Positions 9,824 through 21,500 are shown, numbered from the stretch's first letter. The stretch: 64,000 nt of DNA from Bartonella sp. HY038 (GCF_014117425.1 NZ_CP059725.1:1364001-1428000), one strand, 5' to 3'. Numbers and translations are program-made. The notes: generated from the sequence alone by a model not told the origin.

Positions 9824-9837
9824 TTGATTTTTATCAA
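9824..9837 (-). promoter_or_regulatory. Second FNR/Dnr-type box upstream of nar operon (distal)
   Basis: TTGATTTTTATCAA is a second perfect TTGAT-N4-ATCAA palindrome, 113 bp (centre to centre) upstream of the proximal box. An imperfect half-site copy (TTGATTTTTATTAT) lies at 9802-9815. The distal site could be an upstream activator position, a site for a divergent transcript, or serve nitrate/nitric-oxide-responsive paralogues of FNR. Confidence 0.75.
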
Positions 9838-9984
9838 TCATAATTGTGGAGAAATTGCTAATAAGCGACTCTTCTTATCGGGTAAGGCTTGTAATTGTTC
9901 ACAATCAATAAAGGTGATTAGATTTTAATATTTAGATAAAAACGCTGAGGGTTTTAGGCGTGAATGACATTAACTGTTTAAATG

Positions 9985-10104
9985 TTAATTTTGCTCATCA
10001 CGCAACTGATTGATGTTGTTTATCGATGGTGTTGCAAGATAAATCTGGCGGAAACTTTTTTGGGTTGCATCCATTAATTCATCTTTTGGCCATGTGTTGG
10101 AGGA
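9985..10104 (-). pseudogene. Unidentified coding remnant
   Basis: Reading the minus strand, an open stretch from 10104 down to a stop at 9985 gives a protein-like end (it includes SNTWPKDELMDATQKSFRQI, then LATPSINNINQLRDEQN). A protein-like stretch in another frame lies just upstream on that strand (about 10110-10180, containing HGFPNPHFSHPLFSATALVK). The pieces look like the C-terminal end of a frameshifted gene, but I do not recognise the family. The rest of 9838-10600 shows scattered short protein-like runs on the minus strand (for example one at about 10340-10425 ending LGPVKDKALQNWHSEI) and no intact gene. Confidence 0.25.
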
Positions 10105-10601
10105 TTAAGTTTAACAAGTGCCGTTGCTGAAAAAAGTGGATGGCTAAAATGCGGATTAGGGAACCCGTGCATTTTGCGCAGTCTTAATGTAGCTAATATT
10201 ATCTATTGGATAAAGCCAAAATACTTTAGTTCAAAATCAACGTGAAGTTCATTTCGCTCAAATTTTATTGGTTTTGTATTGGATAAATGATAATCAGCCA
10301 TTTAACTCATTAATTGGTTGACAAAAATCATATTTCGCTATGCCAGTTTTGCAATGCTTTATCCTTAACCGGCCCTAGCAATTTAACCTCAATCTTGCAA
10401 AAATTTGTCATGAAGTTATTGTCTTTGGTTTTAACCAATCCTTCGCTAGCAGCAACATAAACCAACTAAGATATCTTGCGCCTATGCCGCCATCAAAAAC
10501 CATGTTAATTTATTTTAATGCAAGACGCGCGCATAATTCAGCTTCTTTTCCTAACCCAATAATAACACACGGGGTAATATTTTTCCAAATGAAGTTAAAT
10601 G

Positions 10602-10888
10602 TTATATACTCAAATTTGGGGAGTGATAATCGTAGACTAAAATAGTATAAAGCAATTCTGCAATACTTGCTCGTGTAGAATAATCTAATAAGTCAGCCTT
10701 TAGTATATAATGCAGACTAGAAGTAACGTAAGGGAATAGCACATATCTACCAATATCTTCATGATACATGGAAACACATTTTACTTCAATATTGACATTA
10801 CCTTTTGTGTCTATTCTTTCAATTCATCAATTGAAGGATACATCGTTTTTTGTATATGGGCCAGAGTCTTAGGCATTGTGATATTCAT
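10602..10888 (-). pseudogene. Small frameshifted hypothetical gene
   Basis: An ATG at 10888 opens a frame of about 25 codons that stops after IDELKE. Immediately after, another frame continues for about 70 codons (containing NVNIEVKCVSMYHEDIGRYV and later STRASIAELLYTILVYDYHS) to a stop at 10602. The whole span is 287 bases, not a multiple of three, which fits one indel in a gene of about 95 codons. I do not recognise the protein. The neighbouring region also holds broken genes, so decay is likelier than programmed frameshifting. Confidence 0.35.
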
Positions 10889-10988
10889 TTTGATAGCTTG
10901 AAAGTGTTTATAGACATAAAGATATTTTCATTGATCTTTTACATAACTTCCATATATATCCTTTTTCCTGATAAAAGGGGAAAGTGAT

Positions 10989-11702
10989 ATGACGCTTGAC
11001 TAATTGAAATAACAACTGATCGCTCATCAGGGTTTGCATAACAAATCCAAAGGAATTGCGGAAAATGCTTTAACTGCTTTTTACATCGCTGCTGATCAAA
11101 ATTTCCCTATAATGTTGGATGGTTGCTTAACCAAAGATGGCGCGGTTATTGTTTGTCATGACCACTTGTCAGCTTTATCATTGGAAGCTAAAATCATCAG
11201 TTGCCTTGCAAGGGTATTGTCGGACAAAGAGTTAGTGATAGCAATGATGTTATTCAAAGCTTGGAGGACGTTCTTGAAAAGCTTCAAGGTCGAACACCGG
11301 TATTAGTCAATCTGATGGCAATCCTCCTCATTTTAATGAAGATTTAGCAACCGCTACGAATGATATATTGCGCCTTTATGGAAATAATGCAGCAATGCTA
11401 GCAGGGGACTTTCATATATTAAGACGCTTTCGCGTATCGGCTGAAGGTATTGCTCATGGTATGCGTGCAAGCAGCATTCAGCGCAGCGCGATTGAATGGA
11501 ATTTTCTATGCTGACCCGTGATGTTTAGTTTATTTTATATAATAAGAAGGACTTGACTAATGTTTTTGCACATTTTATGCGCCAACGCGTGCAGGTGCCT
11601 ATTATTACCGGTGTTATACAAAAAATCGAGCAATGGTTGGCGATTGAAAAGCTAGTCGATCAAATGGTTTTTGAGGCTTTTAATTCCGATGATATAGAGT
11701 AA
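10989..11702 (+). pseudogene. Glycerophosphodiester phosphodiesterase (UgpQ-like) pseudogene
   Basis: Intact GDPD enzymes hydrolyse glycerophosphodiesters to glycerol-3-phosphate and an alcohol. Here the family can be followed across three reading frames. The N-terminal part has IAHQGLHN (normally AHRGxH) and LDGCLTKDGAVIVCHDH. After a shift near 11230 comes SNDVIQSLEDVLEKLQGRTP. Further on are ATNDILRLYG and AGDFHILRRF. The C-terminal piece VPIITGVIQ to LVDQMVFEAFN ends at a stop at 11702. An ATG at 10989 behind an AAGGGGAAA site opens the gene, but codons 5 and 8 are stops. Two early nonsense codons plus at least two further frame breaks mean the gene is dead. The catalytic Arg of the HRG motif is also Gln, and the usual E-x-D metal site reads LDG. 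Confidence 0.82.
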
Positions 11703-11737
11703 GGGTTGTTCAGATAGTCAAAATAATTATTATTTGA

Positions 11738-11766
11738 CTTGCAAAATGCCCTAAATTAGCCCATTT
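11738..11766 (+). promoter_or_regulatory. Candidate sigma-32 (RpoH) promoter for lon
   Basis: CTTGCA (11738-11743) and GCCCATTT (11759-11766), separated by 15 bases, fit the heat-shock consensus CTTGAA-N13/15-CCCCATNT. Lon is a classic RpoH target, which supports the call. The site would leave an untranslated leader of about 275 bases before the lon ATG; nothing else recognisable was seen in 11703-12051. Confidence 0.5.
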
Positions 11767-12051
11767 AAAGCTTTTTATTATTGCTTATTGTATCATATCC
11801 ATTACTATAACTTTTTTGATTTGACTGCTGATAATTGGAAAAGCTGAAGTGATGTTGAGGAGAAGCACTTATAGCATAATTAATTAGAGAAAATATTCAT
11901 TAATTATACGATCTAATAATTAAACTGCGCCAAGGGCTTGAATTTGATTCTTTTGGCAACCAATTATCTGTTCAGAAGCGTGATGCATGTTTGCAAAAAT
12001 TGGGGCATGCATTATGGCGGTGGGGGCCGTTGGTCCCAGAAAGGACATGAA

Positions 12052-14475
12052 ATGCAAAATAACGAGAAGACTAAAAAAGCCGAGAACGGGCTTTACGCCG
12101 TTCTGCCGCTAAGAGATATTGTTGTCTTCCCGCATATGATTGTGCCGCTCTTTGTTGGGCGTGAAAAGTCAATTAAAGCTATTGAAGTGGCTATGCGTGA
12201 AGATAAGCAAATTTTGCTTGCAACGCAAAAAAATGCCGCCGACGATGATCCAAAAACTGAAGACATTTATGAAATTGGCACTTTAGCTAATATTTTGCAA
12301 TTGCTTAAACTACCTGATGGTACAGTTAAGGTACTTGTCGAAGGTGTGGCGCGTGCTCAATTATCGGTGTTCTCAGAAGATGATGGTTACATTCAGGCTG
12401 AGGCATTGGTTCTTCACGAAGGTGAGGAAGATAAGGTTGAGATTGAGGCGTTAGCACGTTCGGTTGTTGCTGATTTTGAAAATTATGTGAAATTGAATAA
12501 AAAGATTTCACCAGAGGTTGTAACGGCAGTTAGCCAAATTGACGAGCCCTCAAAATTAGCAGACACCATTGCATCGCATCTTGCTATTAAGCTTTCTGAA
12601 AAGCAGGAAATGCTATCGCTCCTTTCTGTTGCCCAAAGACTTGAAAAAGCGCTTTCTTTTATGGAAGGTGAAATTTCAGTTCTGCAGGTTGAGAAACGTA
12701 TTAGATCGCGTGTTAAACGCCAGATGGAAAAAACTCAGCGAGAATATTATCTCAATGAACAGATGAAGGCGATCCAGAAAGAGCTTGGCGAAGGCGAAGA
12801 TGGCCGTGATGAAGTATCTGAAATTGAAGAGCTTGCAAAAAATACCAAGTTAAGCAAAGAGGCTCAGGAAAAGACCGCAGCTGAGGTTAAAAAACTTCGC
12901 TCCATGTCGCCAATGTCTGCTGAAGCAACTGTGGTGCGTAATTATCTTGATTGGTTGCTAACGATTCCTTGGGGCAAAAAGTCCAAGATTAAAAAGGATC
13001 TCAATTTTGCGGAAAAGGTTCTTGATGAGGAGCATTTCGGCCTTGATAAGGTAAAAGAACGTATTGTTGAGTATCTCGCAGTGCAAAGTAGGATTTCTAA
13101 AATTAAAGGTCCAATTCTTTGCTTGGTAGGCCCTCCTGGCGTTGGTAAGACGTCGCTTGCACGTTCTATTGCTAAGGCAACGGGTCGTGAATATGTTCGT
13201 ATGTCGTTAGGTGGTGTACGTGATGAATCAGAAATTCGCGGTCATCGTCGTACGTATATTGGTTCAATGCCCGGTAAAATTATTCAATCAATGAAAAAGG
13301 CTAAGCGTTCTAATCCGCTTTTCCTTTTGGATGAGATTGATAAAATGGGACAAGATTTCCGTGGTGATCCATCATCTGCTTTATTGGAAGTGTTGGATCC
13401 AGAACAGAACTCAACCTTTATGGATCATTATCTAGAAGTTGAATATGATTTATCTGACGTCATGTTTGTGACAACAGCTAATACACTTAATATTCCAGGT
13501 CCATTGCTTGATCGTATGGAAATTATCCGCATTGCTGGTTATACAGAAGATGAAAAAGTTGAGATTGCAAAGCGTCATTTATTGCCTAAAGCCATTAGTG
13601 ATCATGCAATTTCAAAAGATGAGTTTTTTGTTGATGAAAGTGCTATCCGCTCGATTATTCAATATTACACTCGTGAAGCAGGTGTAAGAAGCCTTGAACG
13701 TGAGCTCATGAAGCTTGCTCGCAAAGCAGTAACCGAGATTATTAAGACAGGTAAAAAATCGGTTACAATCACTGCTGATAATATTGACGAATATCTTGGT
13801 GTTAAGCGTTATCGCTTTGGCCAAATTGATGGCGAAGACCAAATTGGTATTGTTACTGGTTTAGCTTGGACTGAGGTTGGTGGTGAGTTGCTGACTATTG
13901 AAGGTGTCATGATGCCAGGTAAAGGTCGTATGACTGTAACTGGTAACCTACGTGATGTTATGAAGGAGTCGATTTCAGCTGCTGCATCTTATGTACGCTC
14001 GCGAGCTGTTGATTTTGGTATTGAGCCACCTTTCTTTGATAAACGTGATATTCACGTCCATGTTCCAGAAGGTGCAACACCAAAAGATGGTCCTTCAGCT
14101 GGCGTTGGCATGATGACAGCAATTGTATCTATTATGACTGGCATTCCTGTGCGTAAGGATGTCGCCATGACGGGTGAAATTACATTGCGTGGCCGCGTAT
14201 TGCCGATTGGCGGTTTGAAAGAAAAGCTGCTTGCTGCATTGCGTGGTGGTATTAAGACAGTTCTTATTCCAGAAGAAAATGCCAAGGATTTGGTGGAAAT
14301 TCCAGATAATGTTAAGAATAATATGGAAATAATACCAGTATCTCATGCAAGTGAAGTGCTTAAGCATGCTTTAGTCCGTCAGCCAGAGGCTATTGAATGG
14401 ACAGAGCCATTGAGTCCAGTTTCAACGGCTTCAGATACAGATGAAGACAAGGGGGCTCATGCAATAGCGCACTGA
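12052..14475 (+). CDS. lon: ATP-dependent protease Lon (endopeptidase La)
   Basis: Lon is a cytoplasmic homohexameric AAA+ serine protease that degrades misfolded and regulatory proteins. The 807-residue product shows an N-terminal substrate domain ([21 protein letters not shown]), Walker A GPPGVGKT at residue 360, and Walker [10 protein letters not shown]. The proteolytic Ser682 is in the KDGPSAG motif and Lys725 in GLKEK, the same 43-residue spacing as the E. coli dyad. The frame is open 38 codons further upstream, but the ATG at 12052 has AAGGAC before it and gives the family's N-terminus. hupB follows after a terminator. In many relatives clpX precedes lon; here a decayed region does. Confidence 0.97.
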   Translation: MQNNEKTKKAENGLYAVLPLRDIVVFPHMIVPLFVGREKSIKAIEVAMREDKQILLATQKNAADDDPKTEDIYEIGTLANILQLLKLPDGTVKVLVEGVARAQLSVFSEDDGYIQAEALVLHEGEEDKVEIEALARSVVADFENYVKLNKKISPEVVTAVSQIDEPSKLADTIASHLAIKLSEKQEMLSLLSVAQRLEKALSFMEGEISVLQVEKRIRSRVKRQMEKTQREYYLNEQMKAIQKELGEGEDGRDEVSEIEELAKNTKLSKEAQEKTAAEVKKLRSMSPMSAEATVVRNYLDWLLTIPWGKKSKIKKDLNFAEKVLDEEHFGLDKVKERIVEYLAVQSRISKIKGPILCLVGPPGVGKTSLARSIAKATGREYVRMSLGGVRDESEIRGHRRTYIGSMPGKIIQSMKKAKRSNPLFLLDEIDKMGQDFRGDPSSALLEVLDPEQNSTFMDHYLEVEYDLSDVMFVTTANTLNIPGPLLDRMEIIRIAGYTEDEKVEIAKRHLLPKAISDHAISKDEFFVDESAIRSIIQYYTREAGVRSLERELMKLARKAVTEIIKTGKKSVTITADNIDEYLGVKRYRFGQIDGEDQIGIVTGLAWTEVGGELLTIEGVMMPGKGRMTVTGNLRDVMKESISAAASYVRSRAVDFGIEPPFFDKRDIHVHVPEGATPKDGPSAGVGMMTAIVSIMTGIPVRKDVAMTGEITLRGRVLPIGGLKEKLLAALRGGIKTVLIPEENAKDLVEIPDNVKNNMEIIPVSHASEVLKHALVRQPEAIEWTEPLSPVSTASDTDEDKGAHAIAH

Positions 14476-14494
14476 TTCACGTTAAAAAAAGAGG

Positions 14495-14524
14495 AAAAGA
14501 GCGGTTTTTACCGCTCTTTTTTTT
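14495..14524 (+). terminator. Rho-independent terminator after lon
   Basis: A 10-bp stem, AAAAGAGCGG (14495-14504) with CCGCTCTTTT (14511-14520), has a 6-base loop and runs into a T tract. It lies 20 bases after the lon stop. Confidence 0.9.
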
Positions 14525-14691
14525 GTTTTGAATGAAATTTTGTTGCTTTTTTGCAAGTAAATAATGAAAAACGCCAGAAAACTGGTGGTTGCAGCATTTT
14601 TTTCTTCAAATTGCTGTAGATTTGAATAAACTTGCTTTATAGCTAAAATTGTATTGTTTTGTCTCCGGTAAATCAGGAAAGGAAATACCGA

Positions 14692-14970
14692 ATGAATAAG
14701 AACGAACTCGTCAGCTCCGTTGCAGAAAAAGCTGGTCTTACAAAAGTGCAAGCTGGTGCAGCTGTGGATGCATTTATTGCTTCTGTTACCGAAGCACTGC
14801 AAGCTGGCGGTGATGTACGTTTGCCTGGTTTTGGTGCCTTCGAAGTATCTCATCGTGCCGCTACTAAGGGTCGTATCCCAACAACCAATGTAGAAATTGA
14901 TATTCCTGCTCGTAACGTGCCAAAATTTTCAGCTGGCAAATCTCTTAAAGAAGCAGTTAATACGAAATAA
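14692..14970 (+). CDS. hupB: DNA-binding protein HU
   Basis: HU is a small histone-like dimer that bends and compacts DNA. The 92-residue product begins MNKNELVSSVAEKAGLTK and has the beta-arm signature GFGAFEVSHRAATKGRIP near residues 45-62 and an ending typical of HU. The frame continues upstream, but the ATG at 14692 sits behind AGGAAAGGAA and gives the normal length. HU directly after lon is a common alphaproteobacterial arrangement. The product could equally be called HupA, since alphaproteobacteria usually have a single HU. Confidence 0.95.
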   Translation: MNKNELVSSVAEKAGLTKVQAGAAVDAFIASVTEALQAGGDVRLPGFGAFEVSHRAATKGRIPTTNVEIDIPARNVPKFSAGKSLKEAVNTK

Positions 14971-14997
14971 TTTTTATTTTGTTTTAGAAAGAATTTA

Positions 14998-15020
14998 GGG
15001 CGGAGATATCCGCCCTTTTT
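14998..15020 (+). terminator. Rho-independent terminator after hupB
   Basis: GGGCGGA (14998-15004) pairs with TCCGCCC (15009-15015) around a GATA loop and is followed by TTTTT. It is a strong, GC-rich stem in an AT-rich setting. Confidence 0.92.
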
Positions 15021-15078
15021 GTTATTCGCTCTTTTATTGTTTTCTGTCTAGCATTAAGATGAGTATAGCGTTTATATA

Positions 15079-15390
15079 TTATGGAATAAAAACTCTAAGG
15101 CCGTCCATATTTTCGGTTAAAAAGATTTGACATGCTAAACGAGAATTCTCATTAGTCTCATCGGCAAAATCTAACATATCAATTTCCATTATGCTTGGCT
15201 CCGGCAATTCGTCTTGCCATTTTTGATCAATATAGACATGGCATGTGGCGCAAGCACAGGCGCCACCACATTCACCAATGATTCCTTTTATACTGTTGAG
15301 GACTGCCAATTCCATTAATGATGTGCCAATTTCGCCATTTATTGCTATTTCGTTCATTTCTGGCAAAGTTATAAACAATATTTTTACCAT
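15079..15390 (-). CDS. [2Fe-2S] ferredoxin, adrenodoxin type
   Basis: A 103-residue electron carrier. The cluster ligands follow the vertebrate/bacterial-type spacing: C-x5-C-x2-C in GECGGACACATCHV (about residues 40-50) and the fourth Cys in SRLACQIF near residue 86. The ELPEPSIMEIDMLDFA segment is the acidic interaction helix that docks partner reductases or P450s in this family. Known roles include Fe-S cluster assembly and cytochrome P450 or heme A synthase (Cox15) reduction; nothing here fixes the partner. It is transcribed alone and convergent with hupB. Confidence 0.9.
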   Translation of the reverse strand: MVKILFITLPEMNEIAINGEIGTSLMELAVLNSIKGIIGECGGACACATCHVYIDQKWQDELPEPSIMEIDMLDFADETNENSRLACQIFLTENMDGLRVFIP

Positions 15391-15576
15391 AATAAAATTA
15401 TCCTATTAATAACTGAAATTATTTGCTTTTACGTTAATTCTCACTTAAGGTGTTACGTAATTATGTAATTGATTTGTTCTGTTTTGTATCGCGTTTTGTT
15501 CAGAACTTCTTCCTTTCACATTTCTTAACAGGCATAAAGCGACTAGTCTTGCAGAAATGATTCTTGCAGATTAATA

Positions 15577-18500
15577 ATGGTGATGAGACGGATTATGGCA
15601 CGTAGAACCAAAGCAGATAAGTTTGATATCGATGTTGAAGCCGCTTTAGAGGATGCTCTTGACTTTAATTTTGATGATGATGCTTTGCGCTCACCTTCAA
15701 TAGAAGAAAACGCAGTAGAACAAAATACATCTCAAGAAAAATTGTCTCATAGCAGTTCATCCGATCATATTGATGGTGCAAAAACTTCAGATCAAAATAG
15801 TCATGATGACGAATTGTTGCAAGAGCTTGGCTTGGAAAGCGCTTTTGAAGAAAGTATTCTTGATGAAGTTGATTCAGAGCTTTTCGATCTTGAAAGTCTT
15901 GAACAGCAAATGGCATTGGCTGCTGAAGAGCTTGTTGCTCATACCAATAAATCTGAAAGTATTGCTGAAGAGGTAGTTCCTGGTCAGGTAAACGAAAAGC
16001 TAATGGATAATGATATTTCTGTATCATTCATGGATGCAGTCGCTGATGAATTATCAAATGGCATTAGTTTGACGAATGATGAAATGGCTCCAGAAGTCAC
16101 CAATGTGCGTCCTGTTCCACGTGTAGGTAGTTTGTCTAAAAGTGGCAATAGTGATCATTCGTCTTTAGCTGCGGCTTCGATTGATTCTGATGTTCAGGAT
16201 GCAATTAGCTCTAAAGCACCAAGCTCGACCGTTTCTGCCCATTCAAATACCCGCGATTTAGGTCGTATAGGTCTAAATGTTGCCAGCAATGAAAATGGTG
16301 CTACGGAGATTAAAGAGATTAGGGCGTCAAAAAAAGAAGAGAAAGCTAAGGAAACTGTCGCTAATTCCGAGCGGTCCTCTGTTTTTTCACGGCCTGATAT
16401 CGATTCTGGCTCGCAACATACGACACAGAATAAAGAGCGTCGAGAAATTTCTTTGGCTAGCACCTCTATGCGAGATGCTAGTTTCCCAGCTTTTAAGGGT
16501 AAAAGGAAATCCAAGCTTGGACCGGTATTTTGGAGTACTACTGCCTTAGGAGCCTTGTGGTTTGTGGGTGGGGTCGCGACAGCTTATAAGCTTGCTGCGG
16601 ATAGTTCTTTGGGAGGTTTTTTAACGAGTGCTTCAGGCTTGCTTGTCACAGCAGGAACGATTGTCCCAATATTGATGTTTACCGGTTTTGCACAGCTGGC
16701 TAGGCGCGCGCGAGAACTTCAAGATGCAGTTGAAGAAATTAATATTGCTGCGCGCCGTTTGCTTGAGCCCGATGTGGAATCAAAAGAGCGCGTTCAAAGC
16801 CTTGGTTCTTCTATTCGTCAAGAAGTTGAAGCGATGGGTGATGGTATTGATCGTACTATTTCTCGCGCGAGCGAACTTGAAGCGTTATTGCAAAGCGAAG
16901 TCAATAATCTTGAACAAGCTTATAGTGAAAATGAAAATCGCATCAGGTCGCTTATCATTGAGCTTGCAAATGAAAGAGAAGCTGTTTCCACACATGCTGA
17001 GCATGTAAAAACAACCATTACAGGGGCTAAAGATCAGCTTACGCGTGAATTTAACTCGATTGCAGACCATATAAATGCTTCGGCTGAATCTTTTACGTCG
17101 ACTCTATCCGACACACTTAATATGCGTTGGGGCGAATTGGTCGATGAATTTAATACAGCAAATGAGGGCGTCGCTCAGCAATTATCAAACAAATTTGTTG
17201 AAACTGTTCAAAGCTTTGACGCGTCACGTGGTCGGTTCTTTGAGGAGCTTGATACGCGTTTTGCGCAAATTGACCAGCATACAGAGCAAGCAAGTAACGC
17301 TGTGGCAGAGCGGCTTGGTTCTAAAATGGATGATTTTGTTAAAATCGTCCATGATAGAACGGAAGATGTCGAAGTCCGCTTTAATAGTCTTACAGGGCGC
17401 TTAGCCAATAGCGGTGAAAAGATTATCGAAGCTGTTAATGATAGTGTTTCTGATATTGAAAAGCGCTCCGATGATATTGATACAAGATTGCGCTCAACTG
17501 CTGATAAGGTTCTTAGCGACTTCCAAAATAAGTTTGATAGTCTTGATGAAGCGATTGAAACACGCGGAGAGAAGTCACTTGCTACATTCTCGCAACAGAT
17601 TGCAAGGCTAGAAAGTCGCGCTCAGGATCTTCCATTAACGCTTGATAACCTTGCGGTATCTTCTGTTGATCAATTTGCCCAACAGATCACTAAGGTGGAG
17701 GAGCAATTTGCTCTTCTTTCGGGCCGTCTTGCTAAAAACGGTACTAGCGTAACAGATGCTATTTCAAGTAGCCTTAGCGAAATTGAAGAACGATCAGAAG
17801 ATATTGATGCACGTATTAAAGCCTCGACTGATCGCTTAGTAAATGAATTTAATGACAAATTTAGTCATGTAGACAATACCATTAACCAAAAAACTAAGGG
17901 ATCTTTGCGTCAGTTTACCGATCAGATCTTGGATTTAGAAAAGCAAGCTAGCGAACTTTCAACAAGTTTTGATACTGCGACCAATTTGGCTATTCAAGCA
18001 TTTGAAAAGCGTCTAGATCAGGTTGACGAATCTCTAAATGATCGTAGTACCTCATTAATTCGCTCGTTCATTGCTCGCACTGAAGCTTTGGAGGAAAGTA
18101 CTGATAAACTAAATGTGGCACTAGATACTCATGTCGGTCGCATTAATGATGCATTCCAACAGCGTACTCGCGACATTGCCCAGACCTTAACTGGCGGGCG
18201 AGACGGTATTTTATCAGTGGTTGAAGAAACCAAAGTGCGGCTTTCCCATGAAATGGAAATTGTTGGAACAACTATTGCTAAGTTGGTTGACGAGCGGGCA
18301 GGTGGCTTTATCCATCAGTTTACGGAAGGGCGTGAGCGCCTTTCAAATACTTTGGAAAAGGAAGCCGCACAAATTGTTGCGACCGTTTCGACCCAATTAG
18401 GTCTGCTTTCTCGTCACGTTGGCGAGATTGAAGAAAAGCTTTTAACGAATATCCAGTCTGTTGATGAAAAGACGACCTCTCAGTCTGAGGAGTTTTTAAT

Positions 18501-21500
18501 TCGTAGCGCCAAGTTCGAAGAAACTATTTCTCGAGGCTTCGAGACTGCGCGCGAAGCAATAGAAGTGCAATCGCAAAACCTTGATGCGCGTTCAACCGCC
18601 TTAAATGATTCACTTAAAATGAATAGTGAAGCGTTAAATGCAGTTCTTGGTGAGCAAGCTGGGGTAATTGAAGCGCGTATTGCTCATATTCGCGATATGA
18701 TTGCTCAAGGTAATATTTCATTTACGGAAGCCTTGGGACAGCATGTAGATCTCGTTCAATCTGCTGTTTTGACAAATGATGATGTGTTGAAATCAACATT
18801 TATGGCACAGCTTGAGCGTCTTGAAGACCAGACTTCGAGACTTAAGGATGTATTTGCTGAAAATCACGTTCACTTGGCGCAGGCAATTGATGAACGGATT
18901 ATTGGTGTTCAAGAAACGCTTACGAAAAGCGAAACTGCTATTGGTGACGCTATTTCTTCTGGGCAAGAAGATATCAAGCAGGTTCTTGGTGCTGGCCAAC
19001 ATGCATTAAAAGAAACCTTGTCTGGTCATCAGGCGATGTTTGAAGATACTTTAAGTGGTAGTCAGGCAACATTTAATAATATCATGCATAATGGTCACCA
19101 TGCATTAAAAGAAACCTTGTCTGGTAATCAAGCTGTCCTTGAAGATGCTTTAAGTCAAAGCCAGGCTAATTTTAACAATATCATGCATAATAGTCAGCAT
19201 GCTCTTAAAGATACTTTATCCAACGGTGAAGATATATTAAATAATCTTATGCTCAATGGTCAAAGTAATTTGAAGGGTGTTATTGAGCATAGCCATGGAG
19301 TTATTGAAGAAACTCTTTACAATCACGGCAATCTTATTTCTCAACAAGCGATTGAATTGAAGAATAATATTGGCGGTATTCTTGAAACTGTTGATGAGCG
19401 TTTAGAACTGCAAGGTAAAAAACTTGATCAACGTGCGTTAAGTTTGAGAGAAGTTGTTGAGCATAATAGTGCATTACTAGATAAAGCTTTCGAGACACAA
19501 ACAGCCGTAATTGATGAGCGTTCTGCAACAATGCAAAATGCGTTGGAGATCGGTGTTACGAATGTTCGCGCAGTTCTTGAACAAAATGCCTTGTCTTTGT
19601 CAGAAACTTTAAGAGAACGTATTTCAGAGGTCTCCGGTACATTGGCATCCGAGGCTGAGCGAGCTGAAAACCAGATTGCACGTGCGGGTGATAAGTTAAA
19701 TGAATCTGTGCTTGAGTCGGTTTTTGAGGTTGAGCGCAAATTGCAAGAGCGTGCTGTATATCTCAAGGAGAATGTTGCAGATATTGAGCTACAACTTAGC
19801 AATGGGTTTAGCGTAATCGAAAATCGCGTATCTAACACTGCTGCAAACCTTAGTAATGAAGCAGAAAAGGCCCACAACATTATTATGTCTGCTGGTCAAC
19901 GCTTGTCAGGTTCAGTTGTTCAGGCAGCACAAAATGTTGATGAACAATTTAATGTTCGAGATCAGATGCTCAAGAGCAATATGCAGGAAATTGAGGGGCA
20001 AATTCATGCCGGTCTTGATTTAATCAGCAGCCGTATGGCTGATGCTGCTGCAAATTTGACCGATGAATCTCGTATTATCGAAGGTAATATTCATTCAGGT
20101 TTAAATCTTATTGCTAATCGTATGGCTGATGCATCTTCCAACCTTAACGATGAAGCGCGTAAGATTGATGGTCAAATTGCAGTTGGTCTAGATTTGATTA
20201 GCCATAGAATGGCAAGTGCTGCTGCAAACCTTAATGAAGAAGCACGTAAAGTTGATAATCAATTATCAACCAGTATTGATCGTATCCATGAGAAAATGGT
20301 CGATGCTGTTGGAAACCTTACAGGCGAAGCCCAAAAAATTGATGAACAGTTGCAAAATAGTTTTAGCGCTATAAGCAGCCATGTTTCATCTGCCTCATCA
20401 AGGTTGCAACAAGAAACATTCAAAATTGATGATCAGTTATCCGGTGGTCTTGAGCGCATTAATAATCGCATGAATGAAGTTGCTTTGTCATTAGCAGATG
20501 AAGCTGATAAAGCTGAAAATCTGCTAGCAAATGCTGGTGAGCGGCTTGGTGGCTCTGTTGTTCAAGCTGCCCAATCAGTAGAGCAAAAGCTCGCGGATCG
20601 TTCGGTATTCTTGAAAGAGAATATTAATCTTATTGAAGAACGTGTTACAACAGGTTTGAGCTCTATTGAAGGACGTATTTCTGAGATTACTCAAAAAACA
20701 GCATCTCAGCTTGTGAACAAAACGCAAGATTTGCACGGCCTAACTGAACAATTGCAAGCTGCTGCAACTAAAACAAGTGACTCGCTTGGCATGTTGACTA
20801 ACCAATTTAGCGATCAGCTTAAGGAAGTTACACGCGCAGCTGAAGAGCGGTTGCGGTCTGAAAATAATACATTTATTAGTAATTTTTCTAATAGTTCGGA
20901 TGAAACAGTTTCTGCAGTTAAAGCGATAAAAAATGATATTTCTGAAAGCATTGCTCAGCTTTTAGATCGGCTTGATACGTCAAATGGTACTATCCAGCAA
21001 ACTGTCAATGCGCTTCGGAATGGTGTTTATGAAGTTGATACACGCCTAAATGATGTGACCAATGAATTTAAACAAAATATTGGTCAGCTTTCAGATAGTT
21101 TTGCGGTAACAAGTAGTAATCTTAATAGTGATCTTGAGCGCTTTAATGGTCTTTCAAGATTAACACTTGACGGCGTTACTAAATTTTCGCAGCAATTTGA
21201 TGATCATGCCAAGATCTTAACGGAAGCTACCGGTCTTCTTGATCGTTCTCATGATATGTTCAATGACCGTCTTGATGAACGGCAAGTTGCATTGGCATCG
21301 TTAGCAAATGGTTTGGTGCAGAAATCGGAAGAAGTATCTGAAACAATGCAAAACTGCGAACAAATCATTGCTGCAATTATGAAGCGCACGGAAGAGCGGG
21401 CTCGGTCTTCAACTTTGCAATTGCAATCATCTTTAAGTGAAATGGTGAACGATGCATCTAACCGTTTTGAAGGTGCAACATCTGAAATTCGTAAGTCTGC

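Noticed and set aside
19428..19880. 150-codon open frame antisense to the giant coiled-coil gene
   Set aside because: Ser/Arg/Leu-rich shadow of a coiled-coil coding strand, no independent support.
19000..20532. Regularly spaced repeats that could suggest a CRISPR array
   Set aside because: The repeats are in-frame protein repeats with diverged units of 99 and 87 bp and no unique spacers.
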